The notes under the pieces were generated by a model. That model made no database searches. It was not told the origin of the DNA and saw only the letters and a list, made by a program, of their open reading frames with translations. From Shewanella atlantica (GTDB lineage Bacteria; Pseudomonadota; Gammaproteobacteria; Enterobacterales; Shewanellaceae), in contig NZ_RXNV01000005.1 in NCBI RefSeq assembly GCF_003966265.1, positions 62,001 through 126,000 on the forward strand: a stretch of DNA of 64,000 nucleotides, in the 5' to 3' direction. A program made the translations under genes and the position numbers. Shown here one piece after another: positions 8,998-17,330 of the stretch (within the stretch, counting starts at the first letter, position 1; the number at the start of each line of letters is the position of its first letter).

Positions 8998-9663
8998 CTA
9001 AGAACAAAGTTCAAAATGACTCTGGTAGGTTTGAGCCCAGCGGAGTAATTCTACACGGTTACGTGATTGAGTCTTTCTGAAGATAGATGAGATATGTGCC
9101 TTCACCGTATGCTCACTGATGCAAAGGTTATCGGCGATCTCTTTATTGCGGGCTCCACTGGAGACTAACTGAATAATGGTACGTTCTCTTTTCGTGAGCA
9201 TCTCCAGCATAGCCACCGTCTCTTGAGAATAGTCGTTGGCACTGTCTAATCGCTTCACAAGGTGACGAAACATCTTGCTGATCAAGGTCCTGTCATACCA
9301 TAACTCATCGGCGACCATCTTCCTCAAACCCGTTAAGAGCAGATCCATACGCTGATCAGCATAGAGGAGTCCACGGATCCCGAGCAGCAGCGCAGTTTCG
9401 GGCTCCAGCTTATCGCGATCGACTTGATATAGAGCGACGGGGACATGAGACACCAGACGAGAAGCCAGTAAAGGGATCCCTTTACTGTCGAGTGCTGCAC
9501 CTTCTTGTGAAATAAGGTAGAAACTATTACCATCTCTTTCAGGCTCTAGATCAGACACCTGCTTTACGATACGAGTCTTTAACCCGATAGATTCAGCCAG
9601 GATGGCTAGATGGCATGGGGCTGCAACCTGATGCAAAAACACTAACCCATCAATTTTACTCAT
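8998..9663 (-). CDS. LuxR-family transcriptional regulator, CsgD/VpsT-like
   Basis: A 221-aa DNA-binding regulator. The C-terminal LuxR-type helix-turn-helix (about 155-212) has the typical LTKRERTIIQLVSSGARNKE, then ISEHTVKAHISSIFRK. The N-terminal 120 residues resemble the degenerate receiver of CsgD/VpsT, which control biofilm matrix genes. WYDR (122-125) sits where VpsT has its c-di-GMP-binding W[FLM][TS]R motif; the match is imperfect, so ligand binding is uncertain. A strong ribosome site (GGGAGAGAAG) fixes the start. The last 28 codons are those repeated in the downstream array, so the present C-terminus may itself be one of several historical versions. No target genes are evident nearby. 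Confidence 0.85.
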   Translation of the reverse strand: MSKIDGLVFLHQVAAPCHLAILAESIGLKTRIVKQVSDLEPERDGNSFYLISQEGAALDSKGIPLLASRLVSHVPVALYQVDRDKLEPETALLLGIRGLLYADQRMDLLLTGLRKMVADELWYDRTLISKMFRHLVKRLDSANDYSQETVAMLEMLTKRERTIIQLVSSGARNKEIADNLCISEHTVKAHISSIFRKTQSRNRVELLRWAQTYQSHFELCS

Positions 9664-9837
9664 TCACTTCTCTCCCTGAAAAGTTACCTCTGTACTGTGA
9701 AGTACGTTTCCCTACCAATCTCTATGGGAACCATTTTGAACAGTTTTAGTAAGTTTGACCAGCCCAACTTGTAACAAAAAAGCAAGAGTGGTTAAACTTT
9801 CGTTAATTCACATAAAAAACGCTATGAAGCTCTCTGT

Positions 9838-9947
9838 GTCAGTTGATTTATTTGTCTGTCGTGAAGGCGTGACAATAATAGAATACTCAAAATAGCGCCC
9901 AGTAGCGCCATTCCCATATCTGAATTTCGTATGTACCAGATATAACC
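9838..9947 (-). repeat. Duplicated 3' end of the DUF2238 gene, in frame after its stop
   Basis: This segment repeats 9982-10088, the last third of the DUF2238 gene. A 67-nt core differs by a single base. The offset is 144 nt at one end and 141 at the other, so the only length change is one codon. Read on from the real TAG stop in the same frame, it encodes GYIWYIRNSDMGMALLGAIL, then SILLLSRLHDRQINQL and a second stop. It is thus a spare C-terminus separated from the gene by one stop codon and a short linker. Confidence 0.92.
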
Positions 9948-9965
9948 ACGTCTTCTTGAATATCT

Positions 9966-10577
9966 CTATAGAGTACTTTTTGTCAGTTGATTGATCTGTC
10001 TGTCGTGAAGGCGTGACAATAATAGAATACTCAAAGTAGCGCCCAGTAGCGCCATTCCCATATCAGATTGGGTATCCCATATATAACCCTGAGTACCAAG
10101 AAATGCTTCGGCATCTTCACCGGTCAGCAGTGCGACCCACCACTCGATCAGTTCATAGAAAGCCGAGAATGCGAGGGCGAAACAGACTGCTAAGAAGTTG
10201 CACCAGTGACCCGGTTTCACCACCGCCCTTCTGATAAATATCTCTCTGGCTAATATAACCGGAACAAAACCTTGAGCTAAGTGGCCTACTTTATCGTAAT
10301 TATTTCTATCGCCATCAACAAGTTGTGATATTAAATCAAAAAGTGGAACCTCAGCATAGGTATAATGACCGCCTACCATCAGGATGACACAATGGATCAA
10401 TATAAGCAGGTAAGCCAAAGGGCTCATCGGGAAGCGATTGCGGGTTAAAAAAAGCACAGGTAGAGCGATTAACGCCGGTAAGACCTCAAGGAACCAGGTG
10501 AACTGATCCTTCGGCCCTATAGCCGACCAGATCAGTACAGAGAAAAAAACGATTAGCCAAATAACGCGTTTATTCAA
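9966..10577 (-). CDS. DUF2238 (YjdF-like) inner-membrane protein
   Basis: A 203-aa integral membrane protein with about five or six hydrophobic segments. It carries the family's conserved acidic and aromatic features, including YDKVGHLAQGFVP (about 93-105) and AFYELIEWWVALL (about 138-150). The molecular function of DUF2238 proteins is not established. It is transcribed towards the LuxR-type regulator. The last 36 or so codons occur again just past the stop, in frame. The upstream gap to serA is divergent, so the gene has its own promoter. Confidence 0.85.
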   Translation of the reverse strand: MNKRVIWLIVFFSVLIWSAIGPKDQFTWFLEVLPALIALPVLFLTRNRFPMSPLAYLLILIHCVILMVGGHYTYAEVPLFDLISQLVDGDRNNYDKVGHLAQGFVPVILAREIFIRRAVVKPGHWCNFLAVCFALAFSAFYELIEWWVALLTGEDAEAFLGTQGYIWDTQSDMGMALLGATLSILLLSRLHDRQINQLTKSTL

Positions 10578-10794
10578 AATTGGAACCTCTTAGTACAAAT
10601 TAATCATATTGTTTCACCATCAGAATAATGACTTTAGCCATCTAGCCCTCCACACTGAACAAAAAAAGTGCTATTTTGGTTGAGCATTGACAGATCATAG
10701 CCAAACTCCACCATTATGCAGGGTTCTGCAAGTGGACGTTGTTTGGTGAAAAACAAATAATATAATACCAATAACCGAAGAGGGTACCTAAATC

Positions 10795-12030
10795 ATGGCG
10801 AAACATTCGCTGGACAAGGATAAGATCAAGATCCTGCTGTTGGAAGGCGTCCACCAATCTGCGGTAGATGTATTCGAACGTGCGGGCTATACCAACATTG
10901 AATACCACAAGGCATCCCTCGGGGAGGAGGCACTCATAGCCTCCATAAAGGATGCACACTTTGTCGGTCTTCGTTCCCGTACACAGCTTACGGAAGCGGT
11001 ATTGAGTCAGGCAGACAAATTGGTCGGTATTGGTTGTTTCTGCATAGGCACCAATCAGGTAAACCTTAAGGTTGCAGAGAAGTTGGGCATACCAGTATTT
11101 AATGCACCGTTTTCTAACACCCGAAGTGTTGCAGAGTTGGTATTGGGCGAGATAATCATGCTCCTTCGTGGCATCCCTCAGCGTAATGCCATGGCACACA
11201 GAGGTGGATGGTTAAAGAGTGCCAGTGGTAGCTTCGAAGCACGTGGAAAAACCTTAGGCGTTATTGGCTACGGTCATATTGGTACCCAGCTTGGTATTTT
11301 GGCTGAAACCTTAGGCATGAGAGTGATCTTCTTCGATATCGAAGATAAATTGCCACTCGGTAATGCCCAACAGATCCACTCAATGCAGGAGTTGATTACT
11401 CTTGCTGACGTGGTTAGTTTGCATGTGCCTGAGACGCCACAAACGAAAAATATGATCGGCGAAGCCGAACTTGCCTGCATGAAGAGGGGCAGTATCTTGA
11501 TCAATGCCTCTCGCGGAACCGTTGTCGATATAGAGGCTCTGGCATCTGTACTTGAAGCAGACAAGATTGCCGGTGCGGCAATCGATGTGTTCCCTGTCGA
11601 GCCGAAATCCAATAATGATGAGTTTATCAGCCCACTTCGCGGCTTAGACAATGTCATCTTGACGCCGCACGTCGGCGGGAGCACACAGGAAGCTCAGGAA
11701 AATATCGGCATCGAAGTGGCCGGGAAGCTGGCAAAATACTCAGATAATGGCTCGACCATGACTGCGGTTAACTTCCCCGAGGTATCACTGGCACAACATA
11801 GAGATACCTCCCGTCTGCTGCATATTCACCATAACCAACCAGGTGTGTTAATTCAGATTAACCAAGCCTTTGCAGAGAAAGGGATCAACATCGCAGCCCA
11901 GTACCTGCAGACGACTAACGAAATCGGTTATGTTGTGATGGAAGTTGACTCAGACCAAGCCGAGGAAGCTCTGGAGCAGATGAAGACCATCGATGGCACT
12001 ATCCGTACTCGCTTGCTTCATTCGCACTAA
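10795..12030 (+). CDS. serA: D-3-phosphoglycerate dehydrogenase SerA
   Basis: Catalyses the first step of serine synthesis, NAD-dependent oxidation of 3-phosphoglycerate to phosphohydroxypyruvate in the cytosol. At 411 aa it has the E. coli enzyme's length. An N-terminal substrate half is followed by the NAD-binding motif GVIGYGHIG (about 151-159), the NASRGTVVD segment with the catalytic Arg, the HVGGST segment with the catalytic His (about 291), and a C-terminal ACT domain (about 335-411) that normally binds serine for feedback inhibition. An AGAGGG ribosome site precedes the ATG. Two terminators follow, so it appears to be a single-gene unit. Confidence 0.98.
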   Translation: MAKHSLDKDKIKILLLEGVHQSAVDVFERAGYTNIEYHKASLGEEALIASIKDAHFVGLRSRTQLTEAVLSQADKLVGIGCFCIGTNQVNLKVAEKLGIPVFNAPFSNTRSVAELVLGEIIMLLRGIPQRNAMAHRGGWLKSASGSFEARGKTLGVIGYGHIGTQLGILAETLGMRVIFFDIEDKLPLGNAQQIHSMQELITLADVVSLHVPETPQTKNMIGEAELACMKRGSILINASRGTVVDIEALASVLEADKIAGAAIDVFPVEPKSNNDEFISPLRGLDNVILTPHVGGSTQEAQENIGIEVAGKLAKYSDNGSTMTAVNFPEVSLAQHRDTSRLLHIHHNQPGVLIQINQAFAEKGINIAAQYLQTTNEIGYVVMEVDSDQAEEALEQMKTIDGTIRTRLLHSH

Positions 12031-12052
12031 GGGCTCCCTCACCAAGGGCTCC

Positions 12053-12075
12053 CCCAAAGCAGAGCTTTGGGTTTA
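12053..12075 (+). terminator. serA terminator 1
   Basis: Stem CCCAAAGC / GCTTTGGG with an AGA loop, followed by TTTAAT, 22 nt after the serA stop. Confidence 0.75.
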
Positions 12076-12086
12076 ATAAGACTGAT

Positions 12087-12126
12087 ATGGCGCGCTCAAT
12101 TGAAAAATTGTGCGCGCCATTTATTT
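12087..12126 (+). terminator. serA terminator 2
   Basis: A strong stem, ATGGCGCGC / GCGCGCCAT with a 16-nt loop, followed by TTATTT. It forms a tandem terminator with the hairpin just upstream. Confidence 0.8.
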
Positions 12127-12189
12127 CCGTAGCCTCCTTTAGACGTTACAATCACCCTCTCTCAATGCCTAACATTCCAGGAAAATGAT

Positions 12190-13155
12190 ATGACGACTTC
12201 AGTTTCTCAGCTCGATTGGAACTTGAATGATCCGCTTCCATCGCTTATTTTTTCAGATCTGACTCACCTTGGTCTCATGAGCATTACCGGTGAGCAAGGC
12301 CGTAGCTTCATTCACGGGCAGGTAACAACAGATATCACGTCACTCGAAAAAGAGCAGTGGCGTTGGGGTGCTCATTGCGATCCTAAAGGCAAGATGTGGG
12401 CCAGCTTCAGAACGTTTGCTATCGAAGATACGCTCTTCATGATGATGCCCTCAGATACACTCGAGATTGACCTACCTCAGCTGGCTAAATATGCTGTATT
12501 CAGCAAGGCTGAGCTAACGAATGTCAGCGATGACTGGTTGATTCTTGGCGTCGCCGGCGAGCAGGCGCAAGAGTGGGTAAATAGCTACTTCGGTGAAATA
12601 GACAAGGCAGTGACTGAGATCCCAGGTGGCACCTTGCTGAAAGACGGCTCACGCTTCATCATCGTCATCGAGAAGACGCCATCTCAGGCACTACTCGGTT
12701 CGCTAAATGCCCCTATCTATGGCAACAAAGTCTGGCAGGCACTCGAGATCCAGTCGGGTTACCCTAACCTTGCCGCCGCCCATCAGGGACAGTTTGTACC
12801 TCAGATGTGTAACCTGCAGGCCATCGGTGGGATCAGTTTCGAAAAAGGCTGTTACATGGGCCAGGAAACCGTAGCCAGAATGAAGTACCGTGGCGGCAAT
12901 AAACGCGCCCTCTATATCTTATCGGGCAACGCCTCTGACACTGTGGCTTTGGAGAGTAAATTAGAGCTGGCACTGGAAGATGGGTTCAAGACCACAGGTA
13001 CTATCATAGAAGTGGTACAATCGGGCGAACAGGTACTGCTCACGGCAGTACTTCCAAACGATACCGAGAACTCGGCAAAGCTTAGACTTGCTGGCGATGA
13101 GAGCTCTTCACTAACCATTCAGCCTCTGCCCTATTCTCTTGAAGAAGAGGCGTAA
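12190..13155 (+). CDS. ygfZ: Folate-binding YgfZ (IbaG/GcvT-like) Fe-S assembly protein
   Basis: A folate-dependent protein related to GcvT that supports a subset of Fe-S enzymes, including the tRNA methylthiotransferase MiaB. At 321 aa it is close to E. coli YgfZ (326). The family signature KGCYMGQE (about 217-224), with the essential Cys, and the following RMKYRGG are intact. The N-terminal GEQGRSFIHGQVTTDI matches the folate-binding fold. An AGGAAAA site lies before the ATG. A good terminator follows, so it is transcribed alone. Confidence 0.95.
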   Translation: MTTSVSQLDWNLNDPLPSLIFSDLTHLGLMSITGEQGRSFIHGQVTTDITSLEKEQWRWGAHCDPKGKMWASFRTFAIEDTLFMMMPSDTLEIDLPQLAKYAVFSKAELTNVSDDWLILGVAGEQAQEWVNSYFGEIDKAVTEIPGGTLLKDGSRFIIVIEKTPSQALLGSLNAPIYGNKVWQALEIQSGYPNLAAAHQGQFVPQMCNLQAIGGISFEKGCYMGQETVARMKYRGGNKRALYILSGNASDTVALESKLELALEDGFKTTGTIIEVVQSGEQVLLTAVLPNDTENSAKLRLAGDESSSLTIQPLPYSLEEEA

Positions 13156-13198
13156 GCTGTAGCGAGTTACAAGTTACGAGTTAATGAGTAAATGATAG

Positions 13199-13230
13199 GC
13201 GCACTAAATCATACTTAGTGCGCTTTTTTT
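13199..13230 (+). terminator. ygfZ terminator
   Basis: Inverted repeat GCGCACTAA / TTAGTGCGC with a 7-nt loop and a run of seven T. Confidence 0.9.
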
Positions 13231-13311
13231 ATCCCGACTTAACAGCTCTTCTTAGCGTTCGATAACTTTACTTCCTTGATATGGCAGGCTAACTTAGTCA
13301 TTCACGCATCC

Positions 13312-13689
13312 ATGATGGACCGATACGATTTGAAGCAAACTGAGCTAACTCCCCCACAAAAACAACAGTTACGGACCCGACTCGAAAACCAGCTTACCGA
13401 ACTTGAGCAGCAGGTCTGCGCAATTCACATTCGTGGCGTACCGGTACAACTGGATCAACAAGCCGTCGGGCGGGTGTCACGCATCGATGCCATACAGCAG
13501 CAACAGATGGCCCAAGCCAATGAGGCTCAGACGAGTCGGCAACTCCAGCGTATCAGGCAAATCCTTCTCGACCCCGATGAATATGGTTTTTGCCATGAAT
13601 GTGGAGAGAGTATCGGCATAGGCAGACTCACTATTCATCCCACAGCAGAGCTCTGTATTCAATGCCAGGGGGAGCTGGAAAATCTTTAA
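13312..13689 (+). CDS. DksA/TraR-family C4 zinc-finger protein
   Basis: A small protein of about 125 aa. An N-terminal helical, probably coiled-coil part (residues 10-75, Gln/Glu/Leu rich) is followed by a C4 zinc finger (CHECGE near 94, CIQCQ near 114). DksA-type proteins bind RNA polymerase through the secondary channel. The acidic coiled-coil tip of DksA is not clearly recognisable here, so binding partners are uncertain. The frame is open upstream to a TTG, but no ribosome site supports that start. I take the ATG-ATG pair (MMDRYDLKQ); the second ATG is equally possible. Confidence 0.8.
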   Translation: MMDRYDLKQTELTPPQKQQLRTRLENQLTELEQQVCAIHIRGVPVQLDQQAVGRVSRIDAIQQQQMAQANEAQTSRQLQRIRQILLDPDEYGFCHECGESIGIGRLTIHPTAELCIQCQGELENL

Positions 13690-13886
13690 GAGGTAAAACT
13701 TTCATCTCCAATAACCCTGTTCTGACCAAGGATTACCTGCCCTTTAACTCCTCCCATGACAAAGAGGTTTATTGTTCTCTTATGAGATTATTTTTCTTAA
13801 TCATCAAGTAACTAGCTCCAAATATTAGACTTTATTCAGACCCACAACTATTCTCATATTAGTCAAGCAGAGAATCGGTTCTACAG

Positions 13887-15131
13887 ATGCGCTTCCTTTA
13901 TTTAGTTCTTGTCTTGTTGGTGACGACTCGAATATTTGCCGTGATCGCCAAACGCCTAAAGCTACCGCCCATCGTTGGTGAATTGGTGTCAGGGATAGCG
14001 CTTGGTTATTTTCTTTACCACTTTCAAGACGTGTTTCCACTGCTATGGGAGGTAACCCAAGGAGAAGCATTTGAGGCCCTTGCCGATCTCGGCATGTTTT
14101 TTCTGATGCTATTAGCGGGTGTACGCATGAGTCCGCTGGACTTTAAGAAGACCTCCAGCTCGGCGCCTGCTGTAGCCTTTGGGGGCATGCTGGTGCCCAT
14201 CATCTCCGGTACATTAATAGGCTTGATGTTCTTCCCTGAATCCCCCTTTAAGATGGTTCAGAGCTGGTTTTTAGGCACAGCCTTGGCGATCACAGCAGTA
14301 CCGGTAACGATTCGTATGCTGATGGAGTTTAACAAACTGGATACGGCTGAGGGTAAAACCATTGTCGCGGCAGCACTTTGGGACGATCTGTTAAGCCTGT
14401 TTATTCTGGCACTCCTGCTAGCCACCATTAACAATGGCGGCACTCTATCTTTTACTCCGGCTCTGTGGCTGCCATTGCTGGGCAAAGTGCTCCTCTTCTT
14501 CGCTATCACCATACCAGTCGGACACTACCTGTTCCCACTTATCGGTAGTCATCTCAAGGCCACAGAAATTCCTGACATCGATTTCAGTATGCTGTTGATC
14601 GCCGCACTGGCATATGCGGTACTCGCAGAGATGCTGGATCTACACTTTATTATCGGCGCGTTTGTCGCGGGCATGTTTTTCCACCCGGCAGTTGTGGAAC
14701 AAAAAGTTTATGATCGTGTAGATAAGCAAACCTCCGGTATTACGTCCGGTTTCCTTGCGCCAATTTTTTTCGTGTCGATAGGCTTTCATCTGGACCTGAC
14801 AGCACTGGCATCGATACCAGGCTTCGTTACCCTGCTCATCATAGTTGCCTTGCTAAGTAAGTTAGTCGGAGCCGGAGTATGTGCACGTGCCACCGGCCAT
14901 GATACTCAAGAGTCACTGCGCATAGGAGTGGCAATGAGTGGCCGTGGTGCGGTCGAGATAGTATTGGCCGGCGTCGCCTTACGAGCCGGATTATTCAACC
15001 ACCCAGACCCTACGCCATCGATTATCACCGGACTATTTTCCGCTATCGTCATCATGGCGATAGTGACCAGTATCGTGACTCCGCTGATATTAGCCTTTCT
15101 GATCCGCTATCAGGAGAGGAGTGAAGCATAA
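13887..15131 (+). CDS. Kef/CPA2-type cation:proton antiporter
   Basis: A 414-aa membrane protein with about twelve hydrophobic segments over its whole length. It matches the Na+/H+ exchanger (CPA2) fold: PPIVGELVSGIALG near residue 27, ALWDDLLSLFILAL near 167 and FIIGAFVAGMFF near 258. The C-terminal TrkA-N and TrkA-C regulatory domains of KefB/KefC are absent, so this is the short transporter-only form. The cation (K+ or Na+) cannot be told from sequence. No neighbour on the same strand is close enough for an operon. Confidence 0.9.
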   Translation: MRFLYLVLVLLVTTRIFAVIAKRLKLPPIVGELVSGIALGYFLYHFQDVFPLLWEVTQGEAFEALADLGMFFLMLLAGVRMSPLDFKKTSSSAPAVAFGGMLVPIISGTLIGLMFFPESPFKMVQSWFLGTALAITAVPVTIRMLMEFNKLDTAEGKTIVAAALWDDLLSLFILALLLATINNGGTLSFTPALWLPLLGKVLLFFAITIPVGHYLFPLIGSHLKATEIPDIDFSMLLIAALAYAVLAEMLDLHFIIGAFVAGMFFHPAVVEQKVYDRVDKQTSGITSGFLAPIFFVSIGFHLDLTALASIPGFVTLLIIVALLSKLVGAGVCARATGHDTQESLRIGVAMSGRGAVEIVLAGVALRAGLFNHPDPTPSIITGLFSAIVIMAIVTSIVTPLILAFLIRYQERSEA

Positions 15132-15166
15132 CGGGCTGTGCTTTCACCTCAACCGAAGGATAAAGC

Positions 15167-15733
15167 CTATAAGCTGCTGGATTCCTGGTTCACCTTATTC
15201 AGCAGTTGCTTCATTTCATCACTTTCCCAGTCATATTCTCCCACAACTCGGGCGGCGATATATCCCTTCTGATCTATGATGTAGCTTATGGGGACAGCAA
15301 ATACCCCCCAGTCATCACTGGCAGCTTTATCTTCATCGGCCAACATAGGAATATCGAAACCGGAAGTCTGCTGGAAGGCTTTTACATCATGCAGCGATTC
15401 TCCAACGGCAACAGCCACGACCTGAAGTCCATCTCCTTTAAACTCCTTGTGAAGACCGGATAAGGATGGCATCTCTTTAATACAGGGTCCGCACCAACTG
15501 GACCAAAAATTAACGATACGCACCTCCCCCTCATGACTATTCAGAGAGTAGGTTTCCCCCTGAAGATCATTGAGATGCAGCTTAGGCGCCATCTGTCTGG
15601 ACTTGGGCTCATAGAGCTTTATCTTCTTTGTCGATGCCACTGCATGACCGGCATGTCCCATAGACATCATCATAAATGCTGCGGAAGCGATAAAAGGCCT
15701 GTTTTTGATAAACTTTTTAATACGTCGTCTCAT
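15167..15733 (-). CDS. TlpA-like periplasmic thiol:disulfide oxidoreductase
   Basis: A 188-aa exported thioredoxin-fold protein. A basic N-terminus and hydrophobic stretch (1-33, ending AVAS) give a signal or anchor. The TlpA/ResA redoxin domain follows, with the active-site motif WCGPC (about 76-80) and the cis-Pro loop (FAVPISYIID). It probably reduces or maintains thiols in the periplasm. I use the ATG at Met3 of the open frame: AAGG lies 7 nt upstream of it, but only 1 nt from the GTG alternative. It lies about 110 nt downstream of a Cys/His-rich exported protein on the same strand. A joint role in metal or cofactor handling is inference. Confidence 0.88.
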   Translation of the reverse strand: MRRRIKKFIKNRPFIASAAFMMMSMGHAGHAVASTKKIKLYEPKSRQMAPKLHLNDLQGETYSLNSHEGEVRIVNFWSSWCGPCIKEMPSLSGLHKEFKGDGLQVVAVAVGESLHDVKAFQQTSGFDIPMLADEDKAASDDWGVFAVPISYIIDQKGYIAARVVGEYDWESDEMKQLLNKVNQESSSL

Positions 15734-15841
15734 AAACACACCTTATTCAGCCAACGCCAACATCGAGAATATTAACAAATCTACACACGCCGACCTCATC
15801 TTCAGAGTGGAGGCGGGTAGCTAATTTACCTGGGTCTAATT

Positions 15842-16252
15842 TTACCCGTCGGCGTTATGCATCGATTCCCATTCCCTAATGGCCTCATCAACCATAGCAG
15901 GAGACCAAATGACCTTACCATCGATCAGCAGCTCATCGACCAAAATGACTCTCAACTTGTTATTGACGTTGCCCTTCACCGTCGCCATCTGCAGGGCATA
16001 GCGAGCGGCTGTAATGCGGGGGACATTAGATAAGAAGTAATAGCTTCCATCTCGTTGTTGCAGTACAAATGCAGATTCTAATTGAAGGTGGGGGTCCAAC
16101 TTGCTGAGCGGACAGGTATGTCCTGAATGTGCACATGTATGACCATTTATCTTTCCAGTAACAGTATCCATTTTTGCCATAGCAACTGCTGAAGCCGACG
16201 ACAATGCTATGGCCAGCAAGCCTGTCATAAGCCCTTTAGTAATCGTGAACAT
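15842..16252 (-). CDS. Exported Cys/His-rich protein of unknown function
   Basis: A 136-aa protein I do not recognise. A signal peptide (1-26, ending AMA) precedes a compact motif containing His38, Cys40, His42, His45, Cys47 and His55 (HTCAHSGHTCPLSKLDPH). That arrangement suggests metal or heme/thiol chemistry in the periplasm. The rest (about 60-136) is mixed alpha/beta with no visible membrane segment. It is followed by a TlpA-like thioredoxin gene, which could keep the two cysteines reduced. A Fur-like site lies about 80 nt upstream. Confidence 0.7.
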   Translation of the reverse strand: MFTITKGLMTGLLAIALSSASAVAMAKMDTVTGKINGHTCAHSGHTCPLSKLDPHLQLESAFVLQQRDGSYYFLSNVPRITAARYALQMATVKGNVNNKLRVILVDELLIDGKVIWSPAMVDEAIREWESMHNADG

Positions 16253-16661
16253 AATATTTACCTCTGATTAAAAGAACCCGACTAAACAAGCAACTTAAAC
16301 AGGCTCCCATACTTAAATGTAGCAGTGTAAATGATAATCAACCACATTTAGAGCTAAGACTATTCACCGCCAAACAGGCATATTAGCAATTGGATTATTA
16401 GCCTTTTATTGATTGACTGCTTCTATCTTTAAAGAATACTCAGCGACTCAATGACATATTACTTCGCCTAGCTTTTGAGACGATTTTCTGTGGTTAAAAT
16501 AAGAGGAACCTGCCCCTTTAATTACAAGCCGAGAATGACACATCAAGGATTAACTTCCTCTCTCATAATAAATGATCCAAACTGTAAATAAATCAGTATA
16601 GATAGGACCTATAATCAAAAACTGAGTTATGCTAAACCAGCCTTAGTACAAGGGAATAAGA
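16253..16661. other. Divergent intergenic region
   Basis: About 410 bp between the Cys/His-rich gene (leftward) and the ABC exporter operon (rightward). It is AT-rich and has no supported ORF. The one site I can point to is the Fur-like sequence near 16,330-16,347. The operon's GGGAATAAG ribosome site lies just before the ABC ATPase start. Confidence 0.5.
16329..16347 (-). promoter_or_regulatory. Candidate Fur box
   Basis: AAATGATAATCAACCACAT matches one half of the Fur consensus (AATGATAATCATT) closely and the other half poorly. It lies about 80 nt upstream of the exported Cys/His-rich protein, where a promoter is expected. Iron control of that gene and its thioredoxin partner would follow if it is real. 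Confidence 0.4.
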
Positions 16662-17330
16662 ATGACCGAACAGATTGTTCAGCTCAAAAGGATCACTAAA
16701 GAGTTTATCGATGGCGGACAAAGTCATCGGGTGCTCGACGACTTGGACCTGGCGCTACATAGGGGAGAGACAGTCGCCCTAACGGGAGCCAGCGGCAGCG
16801 GCAAGAGCACCCTGCTCAACCTGATCGCAGGTTTCGAATATCCCAACTCGGGTGAGCTGTTCCTGCTTGGTGACAATACGACGACATGGAAAGACCATCG
16901 CTGGAGTCAGTTTCGTTACCAACAACTAGGGGTCGTATTCCAGCAATTCAACCTGCTGACGCCACTTAACGTTAAAGATAACATCGCCTTTCCCTTAAGG
17001 ATGAACCGCAAACCCTGGAGTTCTTGGTGCGATACCCTCGTCGAGAGCATGGGGTTAAGCCCCCTGCTCAATCGCCACGTCGATGCCCTCTCTGGTGGAC
17101 AACAGCAACGGGTTGCCATTGCCAGAGCTCTGGCCCACCAGCCCGCCCTACTGCTTGCCGATGAACCGACGGGGAATCTGGATCAAAGCGCCAGCTTAGA
17201 GGTCATGTCACTGTTAAAAACTTTAGCGGCCGAGCATCAGACCACAGTGCTTATGGTCACCCACTCTCTCGAGTCTGCAGGTTTCATGGACAGGCGCTGG
17301 CACCTGGAGCAAGGGCGTATCCATGAGTAG
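16662..17330 (+). CDS. ABC transporter ATP-binding protein (LolD/MacB type)
   Basis: A 222-aa ATPase of the lipoprotein/macrolide-export class. Walker A GASGSGKST (about 40-48), Q-loop near 90, signature LSGGQQQRVAIARAL near 144 and Walker B LLLADEPTGNLD near 164 are all intact. It overlaps the next gene, a large FtsX-type permease, by 8 nt, and a lipoprotein follows. The trio resembles the AttEFGH-like exporter group rather than LolCDE. Substrate unknown. Confidence 0.93.
   Translation: MTEQIVQLKRITKEFIDGGQSHRVLDDLDLALHRGETVALTGASGSGKSTLLNLIAGFEYPNSGELFLLGDNTTTWKDHRWSQFRYQQLGVVFQQFNLLTPLNVKDNIAFPLRMNRKPWSSWCDTLVESMGLSPLLNRHVDALSGGQQQRVAIARALAHQPALLLADEPTGNLDQSASLEVMSLLKTLAAEHQTTVLMVTHSLESAGFMDRRWHLEQGRIHE

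Noticed and set aside
8376..9060. CRISPR array
   Set aside because: The repeated part is most of each unit, the spacing is uneven (95-151 bp), there are no unique spacers, and the sequence matches the adjacent gene's 3' end.
8376..9060. Integron attC array
   Set aside because: The units lack the GTTRRRY/RYYYAAC core pairs and contain no cassette genes; no integron integrase is in the window.
10714..11199. 161-codon reading frame opposite serA
   Set aside because: It is an antisense shadow of a well-supported gene, with no ribosome site and no recognisable protein.
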